A stretch of DNA of 64,000 nucleotides from an uncultured Acetatifactor sp. (GCA_934426825.1 CAKRYI010000011.1:1-64000); one strand, 5' to 3'; positions 35,043 to 43,661 are shown, counted from the first letter of the stretch. Translations and numbers: made by a program. The notes: generated by a model not told the origin, from the letters alone.

Positions 35043-35070
35043 ATTTTAGTCCTAAAAATTGGTTTGTCAA
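35043..35070 (-). promoter_or_regulatory. Promoter of the T-box/cstA unit
   Basis: On the minus strand TTGACA (35070-35065), 16 bp, TAAAAT (35048-35043). Confidence 0.7.
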
Positions 35071-35119
35071 GATACATAATGTATTTTTTTGAATACAAAG
35101 TCAAAAAATTATACAACAA

Positions 35120-36451
35120 TTATTTCCGGGAATCTTTTTTCCGGTAAATGAAAACAGCCAGCACGGCGGTCAGGCTTTCGGCAACCACAAAGGCGCTCCA
35201 CACGCCGTCTACGCCAAAGGCACGGCTGAGAAGAAAAGCCGCCGGAACAGTAATCACAATATACCGGGACAGGGAAATCATCAGGGAGGAAAATCCTCTT
35301 CCGAGAGCCTCCAGTGCACCGCAGGAGGTGACGGACAGGGTGGAGACAATGAATCCCAGACTGATGATATGCAGTGCGGTGACACCGAGGGAAACAGTGT
35401 CAGGGTTTTCCGTGAACAGACCAATCAGATTTTCGGGAATCAGCCAGCACAACAGGGTGCCGATTGCCATTATGGTTATGGAAAAGCCGCAGGCGGTGCG
35501 GTAAATCGCGGACACCCTTTTGTGCTCACCGGCACCGTAATTGTAGCTGATAAGAGGTCGGATACCCTGTATGATACCGTTGGTGGGCAGATAGATAAAG
35601 GTCTGTAGTTTATAATATACGCCCAGCACCAGTACGGCGGACTGGGAGTAGGCGGCAAGAATACTGTTTAACGCCGTAATCAGAAACGAGGGCAGTGCCA
35701 TGTTTAAGGTCGCGGGGATGCCGATTCCATAGAGCTTTTTCCACAAATCCGTGTCCGGTGTCAGGAAAGAACGGCTGATTTTTACCGGCAGGGGCTTAAG
35801 AATAGAAAAGACAATATATGCCAATAATGTCAATATCTGACCGATGACGGTAGCCCATGCGGCGCCGGCAATTCCCATGGCGGGAAAAGGCCCGATACCG
35901 AAAATAAAGAGCGGGTCCAGTACGATATTTGCCACAAATCCGACGAGCATACAGAGCATGGTTTCTTTCATTCGCCCCACGGACTGGAAAATCTTTTCAT
36001 AGGTGATTCCCAGTGTGACAACCGGACAGAACAGGAACACAATATTGGAGTAGTCCAGTCCGGATGCCAGAATGTCCCGGCTGTCCGTGAAGGAGCTTAA
36101 AAAAGCCGGCATGGCAAAAAGCAGCAGGAGAGCCAGCAGAATACCGTGTACCAGACCGAGCAAAAGACCCTGAGAGGCGGCACGGTTGGCACGCTTTTTA
36201 TTGTCAGCCCCTAAGTGATAGGAAATCATGGCATTGACACCGACGCCGAATCCTACGGCGATGGCAGTCAGCAGATTTTGCGCGGGATAGACCAAAGAAA
36301 GCGCAGTGATGGCGTCCTCGCTGAGTTTTGCCACAAAATAGCTGTCCACGATATTGTACAGAGAGTTGACTGCCATGGACAATACCATGGGAAAGGACAT
36401 GGACAGTACAAGCGGAACAATTTTCTTTTCTTTCATAAATGTCTGGTTCAT
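35120..36451 (-). CDS. MATE family efflux transporter
   Basis: A 443-residue, 12-helix protein starting with the MATE pattern PLVLSMSFPMVLSMAVNSLYNIVDSYFVAKL and a second-half repeat at about 240-440 (GIPATLNMALPSF, QGIRPLISYNYGA). These pumps export drugs or metabolites using Na+ or H+ gradients. AAAGGAA precedes ATG 36451. It is the only gene behind a strong promoter with a terminator in its leader, so expression is probably conditional. Confidence 0.92.
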   Translation of the reverse strand: MNQTFMKEKKIVPLVLSMSFPMVLSMAVNSLYNIVDSYFVAKLSEDAITALSLVYPAQNLLTAIAVGFGVGVNAMISYHLGADNKKRANRAASQGLLLGLVHGILLALLLLFAMPAFLSSFTDSRDILASGLDYSNIVFLFCPVVTLGITYEKIFQSVGRMKETMLCMLVGFVANIVLDPLFIFGIGPFPAMGIAGAAWATVIGQILTLLAYIVFSILKPLPVKISRSFLTPDTDLWKKLYGIGIPATLNMALPSFLITALNSILAAYSQSAVLVLGVYYKLQTFIYLPTNGIIQGIRPLISYNYGAGEHKRVSAIYRTACGFSITIMAIGTLLCWLIPENLIGLFTENPDTVSLGVTALHIISLGFIVSTLSVTSCGALEALGRGFSSLMISLSRYIVITVPAAFLLSRAFGVDGVWSAFVVAESLTAVLAVFIYRKKDSRK

Positions 36452-36605
36452 AGTTGTTTCCTTTTACTTTCTGAATGATATTGGGTAATGATTTGCGCCG
36501 TGTTTTTATTTTGCGCACATAAAAAGCCACACAACCATAATTTATGATTGCATGGCGAAAAAAGATTTGCATCTTAAAAAATCCACTACCCAAACGGGTT
36601 TTATA
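36452..36605 (-). promoter_or_regulatory. Attenuator leader of the MATE gene
   Basis: On the minus strand the ~150-nt leader holds ACCC-GTTT-GGGT, AAGAT-GCAA-ATCTT with a T-run, then a 15-bp hairpin GCCATGCAATCATAA / TTATGGTTGTGTGGC followed by TTTTTAT (36556-36520), a good intrinsic terminator. An upstream ORF starting ATG 36572 (MQIFFRHAIINYGCVAF..) runs through the hairpin and past the MATE start in another frame. I do not recognise a known riboswitch class. Confidence 0.6.
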
Positions 36606-36610
36606 GGGTT

Positions 36611-36639
36611 ATTATAAAGAGGAGGATGTGTTCTGTCAA
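36611..36639 (-). promoter_or_regulatory. Consensus promoter of the MATE gene
   Basis: On the minus strand TTGACA (36639-36634), 17 bp, TATAAT (36616-36611): both hexamers are perfect. Confidence 0.85.
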
Positions 36640-36655
36640 GATTGGAAAAAGGGGA

Positions 36656-36683
36656 TTGCCTGTAAAGAAAAATTTGTTATAAT
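36656..36683 (+). promoter_or_regulatory. Promoter of the DUF3737/MalY operon
   Basis: TTGCCT (36656-36661), 16 bp, TATAAT (36678-36683), 33 bp before ATG 36717. Divergent from the MATE promoter. Confidence 0.65.
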
Positions 36684-36716
36684 GCTTAAATGAAAGAGAC
36701 GGACAGGAGGAATACC

Positions 36717-37562
36717 ATGGATAAGAGAGAAATCAGACAGCAGTTTCTTACCGGTGAGAGAGCTTTGTTTCAGGGAGAGAACCTGCAAATTTACGATACT
36801 ATTTTTGCCGACGGCGAGTCTCCGCTTAAGGAGAGCCATGATATTGAGTTATACGGAAGTATGTTTAAGTGGAAGTACCCGCTTTGGTACAGCCGCAATA
36901 TTTTGCTGAAAGACTGTACCCTGTTTGAGATGGCGAGAGCGGGTATCTGGTATACGGACCATATTTCCTTAACAGATACCATTGTGGAGGCACCGAAGAA
37001 TTTCAGACGCTGCCATGATGTGACGCTTGAGAATGTGTCTTTCCCCAATGCTGCGGAAACACTGTGGAGCTGCGACGGAGTGCAGATGAACCGGGTGACG
37101 GCAAAGGGCGATTATTTTGCCATGAACAGTAAAAATATGGTGATAAAGGATTTCCAGTTATTGGGAAATTACAGCTTTGACGGAGCGGAGAATGTGGAGA
37201 TTCACAATGCAAAAATGTTGTCCAAGGACTCTTTCTGGAACAGTGACAACATTACGGTATATGATTCTTTCATTTCCGGAGAATATTTAGGATGGAATGC
37301 CAAAAATCTGACGTTAATTAACTGTACGGTGGAAAGTTTGCAGGGAATGTGTTATATCGACAATCTGGTTATGAAAAACTGCAAGCTGATTAACACGACA
37401 CTGGCATTTGAATATTCCACGGTCGAGGCGGATATTCACAGTAAGATTGACAGCGTGCTGAATCCCAATGGAGGAATTATCCGTGCCGATTCTATCGGGG
37501 AACTGATTATTGAGAAGGACAAGGTTGACCCCGCAAAGACTAAAATTATTTGTAAAGAATAA
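36717..37562 (+). CDS. DUF3737 family protein (right-handed beta-helix)
   Basis: A 281-residue cytosolic protein made of repeated short strands (DTIFADGESPLKES, KDCTLFEMARAGIW, ENVEIHNAKML, KNLTLINCTVESL, DNLVMKNCKL), the pattern of a pectate-lyase-like beta-helix. It matches DUF3737 along its length. ATG 36717 has AGGAGG at ideal spacing; the longer ORF start at 36690 has no SD. The next gene, malY/patB-like, starts 19 bp downstream, so the two are cotranscribed. Function unknown. Confidence 0.85.
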   Translation: MDKREIRQQFLTGERALFQGENLQIYDTIFADGESPLKESHDIELYGSMFKWKYPLWYSRNILLKDCTLFEMARAGIWYTDHISLTDTIVEAPKNFRRCHDVTLENVSFPNAAETLWSCDGVQMNRVTAKGDYFAMNSKNMVIKDFQLLGNYSFDGAENVEIHNAKMLSKDSFWNSDNITVYDSFISGEYLGWNAKNLTLINCTVESLQGMCYIDNLVMKNCKLINTTLAFEYSTVEADIHSKIDSVLNPNGGIIRADSIGELIIEKDKVDPAKTKIICKE

Positions 37563-37581
37563 CCGTTCAGGAGGCAGCAGG

Positions 37582-38739
37582 ATGCAGTACGATTTTGACA
37601 AAGTGATTGACAGAAGAAACACTAATTCCCTGAAGTGGGACGTGCCGGAGAGAGAACTGCCCATGTGGGTGGCGGATATGGATTTTCAGACGGCACCGGA
37701 AATCATTTCGGCGCTTCAAAAGAGAACGGAGCATGGCGTTTTCGGTTACTCTGTTGTGCCGGATGAATGGTATGACGCATATGTTCACTGGTGGAGGGAC
37801 AGACATCATTTTACGATGGAAAAGGACTGGCTGATTTTCTGCACGGGAGTGGTTCCCGCCATTTCCAGTATGGTACGGAAGCTGACAACGGCGGGCGAAA
37901 AGGTGCTGGTGCAGACCCCGGTTTACAATATCTTTTTTAATTCCATTGTTAACAACGGAAGAATCATTCTGGAAAATGAGCTTTTGTACGATGGCAATTC
38001 CTATTCCATGGATTTTGAAGATTTGGAAAGAAAGCTGTCTGACCCGCAGACCACGCTGATGCTTTTGTGCAATCCGCAGAATCCTGCCGGCAGAATCTGG
38101 GGATGCGAGACTTTGGAAAAGGTGGGAGAGCTGTGCTGGAAGCACCATGTGCGGGTGATTTCGGACGAGATTCATTGCGATTTGGCTTTTCCCGGACAGG
38201 AGTATATTCCGTTTGCCTCCGTTTCGGACAAATGCAGAATGAACAGTGTTACCTGTCTTGCACCGACAAAGGCATTCAATATCGCCGGACTCCAGACTGC
38301 GGCGGTGTCCGTGCCTGATCCGGTACTTCGGCATAAAGTAAACAGAGGCCTGAATACGGATGAGGTGGCGGAACCGAATGCGTATGCCGTGCAGGCGGCG
38401 GTGGCGGCATTTACGGAAGGTGCGCCGTGGCTGGATGAACTGCGGGAATACCTCTATGGAAACAGGCAGTATGTGCAGACTTTTTTGAAAAAAGAGCTCC
38501 CGCAGGTGAAATTAGTGGAGTCTCAGGCAACCTATCTTTTGTGGCTGGACTGTGAGAAAATTGCAAAAGATACGGAGCCGCTGGCAGACTTTTTGCGGAA
38601 AGAGACCGGACTGTATGTGACGGCGGGCGGCTGTTACGGCTCCGGGTCACAGAAATTTTTAAGGGTCAATATCGCATGTCCGAGAGGGACATTGGAGGAC
38701 GGAATGAACCGCCTGAAAACAGGTTTACAAAAATTTTAG
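37582..38739 (+). CDS. MalY/PatB family PLP aminotransferase (C-S lyase type)
   Basis: A fold-type I PLP enzyme of 385 residues. It has MWVADMDFQTAPEI (family N-terminus), a NPQNPAGRIW block, SDEIHCDL (cofactor Asp) and Lys230 in CLAPTKAFNIAG as Schiff-base lysine. Relatives act as cystathionine beta-lyases, making homocysteine, pyruvate and ammonia, and some have regulatory roles. ATG 37582 with AGGAGG 7 bp upstream is preferred over an ORF extension overlapping the DUF3737 gene. Confidence 0.9.
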   Translation: MQYDFDKVIDRRNTNSLKWDVPERELPMWVADMDFQTAPEIISALQKRTEHGVFGYSVVPDEWYDAYVHWWRDRHHFTMEKDWLIFCTGVVPAISSMVRKLTTAGEKVLVQTPVYNIFFNSIVNNGRIILENELLYDGNSYSMDFEDLERKLSDPQTTLMLLCNPQNPAGRIWGCETLEKVGELCWKHHVRVISDEIHCDLAFPGQEYIPFASVSDKCRMNSVTCLAPTKAFNIAGLQTAAVSVPDPVLRHKVNRGLNTDEVAEPNAYAVQAAVAAFTEGAPWLDELREYLYGNRQYVQTFLKKELPQVKLVESQATYLLWLDCEKIAKDTEPLADFLRKETGLYVTAGGCYGSGSQKFLRVNIACPRGTLEDGMNRLKTGLQKF

Positions 38740-38781
38740 AATTTGTGAAATGCCTGAAAATACTGGGTTTTCACGGAATTA

Positions 38782-38808
38782 TTAGCACTCGGTAAAAACG
38801 AGTGCTAA
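38782..38808 (+). promoter_or_regulatory. CIRCE operator (HrcA binding site)
   Basis: TTAGCACTC, 9 bp, GAGTGCTAA: a perfect match to the CIRCE inverted repeat. It sits 7 bp before the -35 box of htpG. Confidence 0.95.
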
Positions 38809-38815
38809 TTTTATC

Positions 38816-38844
38816 TTGACTTTTCCGGTGGACAGAATTACACT
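38816..38844 (+). promoter_or_regulatory. htpG promoter
   Basis: TTGACT (38816-38821), 17 bp, TACACT (38839-38844). It leaves a leader of about 130 nt before the htpG start, in which I see no named element. Confidence 0.6.
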
Positions 38845-38983
38845 TATCTCAATGGGGTGAAACGGAGGCGTAAAAGCCGAAGGAATCACACACGGAAAGC
38901 CGTCGGGCGGACATCGTTATGCGGACGCTGTTATATGGCGGCAGACAAGATAAAAACAAGAAATGAAGAAGGATGTGGTAGAA

Positions 38984-41068
38984 ATGGCAGCAAAGAGTGG
39001 CAGTTTATCAATTAACAGCGAAAATATTTTCCCGATTATTAAAAAGTGGTTGTATTCGGATCATGATATTTTCTACAGGGAGCTTATTTCCAACGGCTGT
39101 GATGCAGTTACCAAGCTGAAAAAGTTAGACATGATGGGAGAGTATACCCTGCCGGAAGGTTATAAGGGCAGAATAGATGTTGTGGTCGACCCGGAGAAGA
39201 AAACATTGACCTTCAAGGATAACGGTCTGGGAATGACGGCTGACGAGGTTGAGGAATATATTAACCAGATTGCCTTTTCCGGTGCAACGGATTTTATTGA
39301 AAAATATAAGGATAAGAGCAATTCCGACCAGATTATCGGACATTTCGGATTAGGTTTCTATTCGGCATTTATGGTGGCGGACGAGGTACATATTGACACC
39401 CTTTCCTATAAGGAGGGTGCAAAGGCGGTTCACTGGGAATGTGACGGCGGTACGGAATTTTCCATGGAGGATGGGGATAAGACGGAGGTCGGTACGACCA
39501 TAACCCTGTTCCTCAATGAGGACTGTCTGGAATTCTGCAATGAGTACAAGGCTCGTGAGGTAGTGAAGAAGTATTGTTCTTTCATGCCTACGGAAATTTA
39601 TTTGTCCAAGGCAGATACCAAGGAAACCCAGATTATTAAAGAAGAGGAAAAACAGGCTGACGACGTTGTGTTAGAAGTCATTGAGCCGGAGAAAAAAGAA
39701 GGCGAGGAAGCTGAGAAGGAGTCGGCGGACAAAGAGCCGGAACCCCGTAAGTTAAAAATCAGAAAGCGTCCGGAGCTTATCAACGAGACTACACCGCTTT
39801 GGACAAAACACCCCAACGACTGCACCAAGGAGGAATATCTGGAGTTTTACCGTAAGGTATTTCAGGATTACAAGGAGCCGTTGTTCTGGATTCATCTGAA
39901 TATGGACTATCCTTTTAATTTAAAGGGTATTTTGTACTTCCCTAAGATTAATATGGAGTATGAGTCCATTGAGGGAACGATTAAGTTATACAACAATCAG
40001 GTGTTTATTGCAGATAATATCAAGGAAGTCATTCCGGAATTTCTGCTTCTGTTAAAGGGCGTTATCGACTGCCCGGATTTGCCGCTTAACGTATCCAGAA
40101 GTGCCTTGCAGAATGATGGATTTGTGAAAAAGATTGCGGAGTACATTACCAAAAAGGTAGCGGATAAGTTGTCCGGTATGTGCAAAACGGATAAGGAAGA
40201 ATACGATAAATACTGGGATGACATCAGCCCGTTTATCAAGTTCGGCTGCCTGAAGGACGACAAGTTCTGCGAAAAGATGAATGATTTTATTCTGTTCAAG
40301 AACTTGGAGGGCAAGTATCTGACGCTTCCCGAATGTCTGGAGCTGAAACCGCAGGAGGAAGAGGGCAGTGACAGCGCCGTGGATGAAAACGGCGAAAAGG
40401 TGGAAGCCGAAGTAGTGGACGAGAATACGGAGGCGGAAGCTGAGGAAGAAAAGAAAGAGAAAATCATTTATTATGTCACGGATGAACAGCAGCAGAGCCA
40501 GTATATCAATATGTTCAAGGCTGCAAAGATGGACGCTGTGATTTTGACCCACAATATCGACCAGCCTTTCATTTCACAGCTTGAGTCCAAGAACGAGGGA
40601 ATCAAATTCCAGCGTATTGATGCGGATGTGACGGACGCCCTCAAAGCAAAGACCTCGAAAAAGGCGGAAAAAGAGCTGGAGGAGCAGGCTGAGGCAATTT
40701 CCAAACTCATGAAGAAGGCGCTGAAAAACGACAAGATTACCGTAAAAGTGGAGAAATTGAAGAACAAAAAGATTTCTTCCATGATTACCCTGTCCGAAGA
40801 GAGCAGACGTATGCAGGATATGATGAAGATGTACTCCATGCCCGGCATGGATATGGGAGGATTTGCGTCCGAGGGCGAGACTTTGATTCTGAATGCAAAC
40901 CATCCGCTGGTTCAGTTTGTGACGGAGCATCAGGACAGTGAGAATGCCGAGATGATTTGCGAGCAGCTTTATGATTTGGCAAAGATACAGCATGCACCGC
41001 TGTCTCCGGAGGCAATGACGAAATTTATTGCCCGCAGCAATGATATTATGATGATGCTGGCAAAATAA
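38984..41068 (+). CDS. htpG: Molecular chaperone HtpG (Hsp90)
   Basis: The GHKL ATPase domain shows FYRELISNGCDA, DNGLGMT and GHFGLGFYSAFMVA. The middle domain has LNVSRSALQND with the catalytic Arg, and the C-terminal dimerisation domain follows (LILNANHPL). Two acidic Glu/Lys-rich insertions (about 215-245 and 455-490) lengthen it to about 694 residues, versus about 625 in E. coli. I place the start at ATG 38984 (MAAKSGSLSINSEN) because AAGGATG precedes it at 8 bp; ATG 38963 has no SD. CIRCE upstream predicts HrcA repression. Confidence 0.93.
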   Translation: MAAKSGSLSINSENIFPIIKKWLYSDHDIFYRELISNGCDAVTKLKKLDMMGEYTLPEGYKGRIDVVVDPEKKTLTFKDNGLGMTADEVEEYINQIAFSGATDFIEKYKDKSNSDQIIGHFGLGFYSAFMVADEVHIDTLSYKEGAKAVHWECDGGTEFSMEDGDKTEVGTTITLFLNEDCLEFCNEYKAREVVKKYCSFMPTEIYLSKADTKETQIIKEEEKQADDVVLEVIEPEKKEGEEAEKESADKEPEPRKLKIRKRPELINETTPLWTKHPNDCTKEEYLEFYRKVFQDYKEPLFWIHLNMDYPFNLKGILYFPKINMEYESIEGTIKLYNNQVFIADNIKEVIPEFLLLLKGVIDCPDLPLNVSRSALQNDGFVKKIAEYITKKVADKLSGMCKTDKEEYDKYWDDISPFIKFGCLKDDKFCEKMNDFILFKNLEGKYLTLPECLELKPQEEEGSDSAVDENGEKVEAEVVDENTEAEAEEEKKEKIIYYVTDEQQQSQYINMFKAAKMDAVILTHNIDQPFISQLESKNEGIKFQRIDADVTDALKAKTSKKAEKELEEQAEAISKLMKKALKNDKITVKVEKLKNKKISSMITLSEESRRMQDMMKMYSMPGMDMGGFASEGETLILNANHPLVQFVTEHQDSENAEMICEQLYDLAKIQHAPLSPEAMTKFIARSNDIMMMLAK

Positions 41069-41087
41069 ATTCAGGTGTAACATAAGA

Positions 41088-41134
41088 TTGTGCAATCTGC
41101 TTGAAATACTTTTTCGGGTGGATTGCACATTTTT
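41088..41134 (+). terminator. Rho-independent terminator after htpG
   Basis: TGTGCAATC and GATTGCACA arms with a long loop, followed by TTTTT. Confidence 0.8.
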
Positions 41135-41188
41135 GGGTTGTAAGCATGACAGCGTATGACGTTTGCAATAACAGGAATGAGGGACAGG

Positions 41189-41761
41189 ATGGACAGAAAA
41201 AAAGGAAAACTGCTCTGGCAGTTATTTGTAAATATCCTATATGTCAGCACATTTACTTTTGGCGGCGGCTTTGTGATTGTTTCGATTATGAAGCAGAAGT
41301 TTGTGGATGAACTGCACTGGCTGGATGAAAAAGAAATGCTGGATTTCACAGCTTTGGCACAATCCTCGCCCGGAGCCATAGCGGTCAATGCCGCCATTCT
41401 GGTAGGGTGGAGAATAGCAGGGCCAGTGGGAATGGTAGTGGCAGTGGTGGCATGTATTCTGCCGCCCATGCTGATTTTGTCTATCATATCGGTCTGCTAT
41501 GCAGCGCTGATTCAAAACACCTATGTGGCAATGCTGCTCAAGGGGATGCAGGCGGGAGTTGCTGCAGTGGTTTTGGATGTGGCGTGCGATTTGTGTCTGA
41601 AAGTGGGAAGGGATAAGAAAATTCTTAATATTCTTCTCATGGCAGCGGCATTTGTGGCGGCATTTTTCTTCCGGGTGAACGTGATTTTCATTATTTTAGG
41701 TGCCGCTGTGTGCGGAATCGCAGGTGCACTCTTTCAGTGGAGAAAGGGGGCGGCAAAATGA
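41189..41761 (+). CDS. Chromate transporter family protein, first half
   Basis: A 190-residue membrane protein with one CHR domain: FTFGGGFVIV, LDFTALAQSSPGAIAVNAAILVGWRIAG, and six or so hydrophobic segments. Many Firmicutes encode CHR proteins as two adjacent half-size genes that work as a pair. The ATG at 41189 has AGGGACAGG upstream. Its stop overlaps the next start (ATGA at 41758). The substrate may be chromate or another oxyanion. Confidence 0.85.
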   Translation: MDRKKGKLLWQLFVNILYVSTFTFGGGFVIVSIMKQKFVDELHWLDEKEMLDFTALAQSSPGAIAVNAAILVGWRIAGPVGMVVAVVACILPPMLILSIISVCYAALIQNTYVAMLLKGMQAGVAAVVLDVACDLCLKVGRDKKILNILLMAAAFVAAFFFRVNVIFIILGAAVCGIAGALFQWRKGAAK

Positions 41762-42321
41762 TATATTTGCAGTTGTTTTGGAGTTTTTTACAGGTAGGAC
41801 TGTTCAGTATCGGAGGCGGATATGCGGCAATGCCTTTGATTCAGGCGCAGATGGTGGAAAAGCACGGCTGGATTACGATGAACGAGTTTGCCGACCTGAT
41901 TACCATTGCCGAGATGACACCGGGGCCCATTGCGGTGAACTCCGCGACCTTTGTGGGAATCCGGATAGCGGGAATACCGGGGGCAATCGTGGCTACGCTC
42001 GGCTGTATTCTGCCGTCTGTTGTTATCGTGTCCCTTTTGTTTTATGTGTATTTTAAGTACAGAGAGTTGTCGGTGTTGGAAAGCATACTGGCGGCTTTGC
42101 GTGCAGCAGTGGTGGCGCTGATTCTCTCGGCAGGGATTGATTTGTTAAAAAATGCGGTGCTGGACGGAAGAGAATTTAATATTCAGTATGTGGACTGGAT
42201 AGGTGCCGGATTATTTGTGGCGGCATTTTTGATTCTGCGCATCCGAAAATGGAATCCCATTCTTGTAATGTGCCTGTGCGGGGTTGCCGGGTTGGGGATT
42301 CGGATGATTGCGAGGGTGTGA
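41758..42321 (+). CDS. Chromate transporter family protein, second half
   Basis: A 187-residue CHR-domain protein: FSIGGGYAAMPLIQ, ITIAEMTPGPIAVNSATFVGIRIAG, then hydrophobic helices. It overlaps the first half-gene by 4 bp with AAAGGGGG as SD, indicating coupled translation and probable heterodimer formation. The two share the GGG..PGxIAVN motif, pointing to duplication. Confidence 0.85.
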   Translation: MIYLQLFWSFLQVGLFSIGGGYAAMPLIQAQMVEKHGWITMNEFADLITIAEMTPGPIAVNSATFVGIRIAGIPGAIVATLGCILPSVVIVSLLFYVYFKYRELSVLESILAALRAAVVALILSAGIDLLKNAVLDGREFNIQYVDWIGAGLFVAAFLILRIRKWNPILVMCLCGVAGLGIRMIARV

Positions 42322-42345
42322 ATGGGGTAAAAACAGGTTATTTAT

Positions 42346-42375
42346 TAGACAGGCATAACGGTGCCATGCTATAAT
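42346..42375 (+). promoter_or_regulatory. Promoter of the HipA-like kinase gene
   Basis: TAGACA (42346-42351), 18 bp, TATAAT (42370-42375). Confidence 0.5.
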
Positions 42376-42408
42376 AAGGCATATGGACAGGGAGAGAAGG
42401 TGAGAAGC

Positions 42409-43548
42409 ATGGAGTTGTCACAGACCAAATGGCAGGAATACGAGATTATGCACGGAAATCAGAAAGTTGCGGGGGTCTGCCGGAATGGCAGATGCCGGAT
42501 TTATGCAGAAAAAATGCTACCATACAATCTTTATCTGGAAGAAATTTCAGAGGATGATATAGACGGCAGAATACAAAATCTGGATAACTTTTACCATTGG
42601 TGTGCTTCCCGGATTCTCACATTGGACAGGGAGTATGCCAAGGAGATTATGAACAGTATTGGGGCAACGCAATCGACTACAGACAAAGAGCGGGCAGAGA
42701 TTGCACTGTCGTATCATTGCCTGTCACTCATGGATATTTTCTGGGTAAAAGAGAAAAGCGAGCGGCAGGATTTTTCTCAGCTGAATTTGTTTGAAAATCA
42801 TTTGGAATCGACTTTTGTGGATGTTTCTCTCAGGGGAAGGCAGATGACCATACAGAACAGGCACCTGATAGCGGACGATCTGGGAACACAAGGATGTTAT
42901 CCGAAAGCATGGATCAGAGAACGGGAGGGATTCCGGCTTTTAAAAGACGGAGGAACGGAGCCTGTTGAAAACGAGCTTTTGGCAAGCAAAATAGTAAGAT
43001 GTTTCCGGGTGAATCAGGTGGAGTATGAGGAAGCGTTTTATGATGGGCAGAAGGTGTCAGTGAGTAAAATCATCACGTCTCTGAATGAGAGTATTGTGCC
43101 TATGGAATATTTTGAGGTTTACGCCTGCAATCATGAGATAGATACCATGCAATATATTTTGCAGCTGGATGGATATTCCTATTATATGATGAATATCATT
43201 GACTATTTGATTGGAAATACGGACAGACATTGGGGGAATTGGGGATTACTGATTGACAATGAAACAAATCAGCCCATCCGCCTCTATGATTTAATGGATT
43301 TTAACAAAGCATTTCAGGCATATGATACACCGGATGGAGCCAGCTGTCTGACAACCAAAGCCAAAATGACACAAAGACAGGCAGCGATTGAGGCGGTAAA
43401 AAAGGTTGGGTTAAATCAGGTGAAAGAAGTGGATTTGGCGTGGTTTACGGATGCGGCAGCGAGAGGGATGTTTGAAGAAAGACTGAGGATATTGCGGGAA
43501 AACCACACCTGCACGGACCGTGTCAAAGAATACGAAGAAAAAGTATAG
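42409..43548 (+). CDS. HipA-like / PI3K-like protein kinase, stand-alone
   Basis: A 379-residue protein whose C-terminal half has the kinase active site: IIDYLIGNTDRHWGNWGLL (catalytic loop, about 264-282) followed by IRLYDLMDFNKAF (metal-binding Asp near 297). This layout is that of HipA-C and CtkA-type kinases. The N-terminal half (about 1-160) is not recognisable. No HipB-like antitoxin lies next to it, and it has its own promoter and terminator, so it is not a standard HipBA module. ATG 42409 has AGAAGG upstream. The substrate is unknown. Confidence 0.7.
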   Translation: MELSQTKWQEYEIMHGNQKVAGVCRNGRCRIYAEKMLPYNLYLEEISEDDIDGRIQNLDNFYHWCASRILTLDREYAKEIMNSIGATQSTTDKERAEIALSYHCLSLMDIFWVKEKSERQDFSQLNLFENHLESTFVDVSLRGRQMTIQNRHLIADDLGTQGCYPKAWIREREGFRLLKDGGTEPVENELLASKIVRCFRVNQVEYEEAFYDGQKVSVSKIITSLNESIVPMEYFEVYACNHEIDTMQYILQLDGYSYYMMNIIDYLIGNTDRHWGNWGLLIDNETNQPIRLYDLMDFNKAFQAYDTPDGASCLTTKAKMTQRQAAIEAVKKVGLNQVKEVDLAWFTDAAARGMFEERLRILRENHTCTDRVKEYEEKV

Positions 43549-43577
43549 ATAATTTGGTGTACGGAAATATAAAATAC

Positions 43578-43627
43578 AGTGACAGGGACGGAGAGGATTC
43601 ATTCATAATCCTCTCCGTCCCTGTTTT
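43578..43627. terminator. Strong bidirectional terminator
   Basis: An 18-bp perfect stem, beginning ACAGGGACGGAGAGG, with a 6-nt loop. It lies between the convergent kinase and SpoIID-like genes and is followed by T residues on the plus strand. Confidence 0.85.
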
Positions 43628-43661
43628 GAATATTCCGCATTTCTGTGACCGGGGCATTTCC

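Noticed and set aside
36204..36593. The leader ORF of the MATE gene as an independent 129-residue protein
   Set aside because: After about 45 codons it runs inside the MATE coding sequence in another frame. Only its first part is plausible, as a regulatory upstream ORF.
42409..43548. HipBA toxin-antitoxin module
   Set aside because: No small helix-turn-helix gene lies on either side; only the kinase-like gene is present.
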